A DNA stretch of 5,901 nt from an uncultured Prevotellaceae bacterium (GTDB lineage: Bacteria; Bacteroidota; Bacteroidia; Bacteroidales; Bacteroidaceae). Under the pieces are notes generated by a model. The model was not told where the DNA came from. It did no database searches and saw only the letters and a program-made list of their open reading frames with translations. The stretch spans positions 1 to 5,901 of the forward strand of contig CATXZX010000134.1 of NCBI GenBank assembly GCA_958404085.1. Direction: 5' to 3'. Positions within the stretch are counted from its first letter, which is position 1. Each line of letters starts with the position of its first letter. The translations under genes and the position numbers were made by a program. Shown here piece after piece: positions 4,676 through 5,901 of the stretch.

Positions 4676-5901
4676 CTATTTCAGGTAATCGTCGAAGTAG
4701 CGCGTGATGCGTTCGTGCAGGTGTATCATGTCGCGGCCGGCCATGTTGTGGCCCTGGCCGGGATAGGCGAAGAAATCGGGCTGGGTGCCGGCATCCTCGC
4801 AGGCACGGAGGAACGAAAGGGCATGCTGCGGCACGCATACGGGGTCGTTGTAGCCGATGATTACTTGCAGGCGGCCTTTCAGGTTTCCGGCTTTCAGGCG
4901 CAGGTTGCTGCCCTTGTAGCCTTCGGGGTTGGCCTGCGGTGTGTCCATGTAGCGCTCGCCGTACATCACCTCGTAGTAGCTCCAGTCTATGACGGGGCCT
5001 CCGGCCACGCCCACCTTGAATACGTCGGGATAGGTACACATGAGGTTGGTCGTCATGAATCCGCCGAAACTCCATCCGTGTACGCCCATGCGGCTGGCAT
5101 CTACGTAGGGAAGGCTTTTCAGGTAGTCGACGCCGCGCATCTGGTCCTTCATCTCTTCTACGCCGAGGTGGCGGAACGTTACGTTCTCGAACTCGAGTCC
5201 GCGGTCTTTACTGCCGCGGTTGTCGAGGATGAAGAGCAGGTAGCCGCGTTGGGCCATGTAGATTTCCCAGCCGCGGGCCGCGTAGTTGCGCGAGGCCTCC
5301 ACGTTGCGCAGACCGGGACCCCCGTAGACATAGACGATGGTGGGATATTTTTTCGACGGGTCGAAACCGACCGGCTTCACCATCCGGTAGTAGAGGTCGG
5401 TGGTGTTGTCGGCCGCTTTCAGAGTCCCGCACGTTATTTCGGGTACGTTATAGTCCTTCCAGGGGTCTTCGGCTGTCAGCAGGTTCTCGCATCGTGCGGT
5501 GGCGGTGGCTATGCGGTTGACACTGCCGGCCACGGTGGGCGAACTGTAACGGTCTACTACGTAAGTGCCTGCGGGCGAGAGCGAACCGCTGTGTACGCCT
5601 TCGCCACAGTCGAGGAGTGTGCGCCGGCCGGTCTTCAGGTCGACGCTGAAGAGGTTGTTCTGGATGGGCGAGCATTCGGTGCTGCGGATGATGAGGCTCT
5701 TCTTTTTGGTGTTGAAGCCGAGCAGTTCGAGTACGACGAACTTGCCTTCGGTCAGTTGGCGCAGTTCTTTGCCCGTGGTGTCGAACAGGTAAAGATGGTT
5801 GTAGCCGTCTTTTTCGCTTTGGTAGATGAATTTTTCATTGTCCCAGGGCAGGAACGTCAGGCCGTGGGTGGGATGTACGTATTTGGGGTGATGTTCTTCG
5901 T
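4676..5901 (-). CDS. S9-family serine peptidase, prolyl tripeptidyl peptidase (PtpA)-like, C-terminal part
   Basis: The open frame runs from the window edge (first full codon 5897-5899) to TAG at 4676-4678, giving 407 residues; the N-terminus lies outside. PtpA is about 730 residues, so over 300 are missing, including any signal peptide. The first 120 or so residues are DPP-IV-type beta-propeller, with the typical SEKDGYNHLYL stretch at about 5786-5818. The hydrolase domain follows: oxyanion-hole region VYGGP (Tyr at 5324-5326), nucleophile motif GWSFGG (Ser at 5069-5071), Asp in GYNDPV (4844-4846) and His in GHNM (4748-4750). Ser-Asp and Asp-His spacings are 75 and 32 residues, equal to those I recall for P. 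gingivalis PtpA (Ser603, Asp678, His710). A Glu 33 residues after the Ser (4970-4972) matches PtpA Glu636, which binds the substrate N-terminus. Such enzymes release tripeptides from peptides with Pro at the third position, in the periplasm or at the cell surface. Exact specificity is inferred; another DPP-like activity is possible. Confidence 0.92.
   Translation of the reverse strand, partial: EEHHPKYVHPTHGLTFLPWDNEKFIYQSEKDGYNHLYLFDTTGKELRQLTEGKFVVLELLGFNTKKKSLIIRSTECSPIQNNLFSVDLKTGRRTLLDCGEGVHSGSLSPAGTYVVDRYSSPTVAGSVNRIATATARCENLLTAEDPWKDYNVPEITCGTLKAADNTTDLYYRMVKPVGFDPSKKYPTIVYVYGGPGLRNVEASRNYAARGWEIYMAQRGYLLFILDNRGSKDRGLEFENVTFRHLGVEEMKDQMRGVDYLKSLPYVDASRMGVHGWSFGGFMTTNLMCTYPDVFKVGVAGGPVIDWSYYEVMYGERYMDTPQANPEGYKGSNLRLKAGNLKGRLQVIIGYNDPVCVPQHALSFLRACEDAGTQPDFFAYPGQGHNMAGRDMIHLHERITRYFDDYLK

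Noticed and set aside
4482..4688. A 68-codon plus-strand frame in the GC-rich part of the gap
   Set aside because: It runs across the terminator stem and into the 3' end of the protease gene on the other strand, and its composition reflects the GC-rich sequence.
4401..5075. A 224-codon minus-strand frame overlapping the protease gene end and its terminator
   Set aside because: It overlaps the catalytic domain in another frame, runs through the intrinsic terminator, and is Arg/Pro/His-rich as expected of GC-rich shadow frames.
5531..5533. GTG as a possible start of the protease
   Set aside because: The frame stays open to the window edge and the upstream residues form DPP-IV-type propeller sequence, so this is an internal Val codon.
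1..5901. tRNA, rRNA, CRISPR array, insertion sequence or recombinase gene
   Set aside because: None is visible on either strand; in particular no invertase gene lies in the window next to the inverted repeats.

Overview
The window comes from a member of the Bacteroidales, probably Bacteroides, Phocaeicola or a close relative. Three things point there. The lipoproteins have Bacteroidetes-style lipoboxes followed by acidic residues. The protease is of the prolyl tripeptidyl peptidase (PtpA) type known from Porphyromonas gingivalis. The gene leaders are AT-rich and lack Shine-Dalgarno sequences, and a match to the Bacteroides -7 promoter element (TAnnTTTG) is present. The species cannot be told from the sequence. 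Every credible gene lies on the minus strand, so biological order runs from high to low coordinates.

The right end (4676-5901) holds the C-terminal 407 residues of an S9-family serine peptidase: the end of the beta-propeller plus the complete alpha/beta-hydrolase domain with its Ser-Asp-His triad. It is closed off by a strong intrinsic terminator (4579-4642).

The middle (4196-4675) is a 480-base gap and the most interesting part of the window. It contains a perfect 18-bp inverted repeat (4226-4243 and 4413-4430) bracketing 169 bp of AT-rich DNA. Inside the bracket, close to the right repeat, is a TACATTTG promoter element that points rightward, away from the lipoprotein genes. Inverting the bracketed DNA would turn it toward them and place its start site roughly 55 bases ahead of the first gene. 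I read this as a candidate phase-variable invertible promoter, shown here in the OFF orientation. A hairpin at 4454-4479 with a T-rich tail would stop the outward transcript.

The left part (17-4195) is a probable three-gene operon of secreted lipoproteins, read in the order 4195-1946, 1895-960, 931-17, with gaps of 50 and 28 bases. The first gene encodes a 749-residue lipoprotein with a BACON-like N-terminal region and an otherwise unrecognised body. The other two are tandem paralogues of about 300 residues with a run of aspartates directly after the lipid-bearing cysteine, a signature linked to surface display in this phylum. Their functions are unknown. Together they look like a surface-protein cassette that may be switched on and off by DNA inversion. 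No recombinase gene lies inside the window, so the enzyme would have to be encoded elsewhere.
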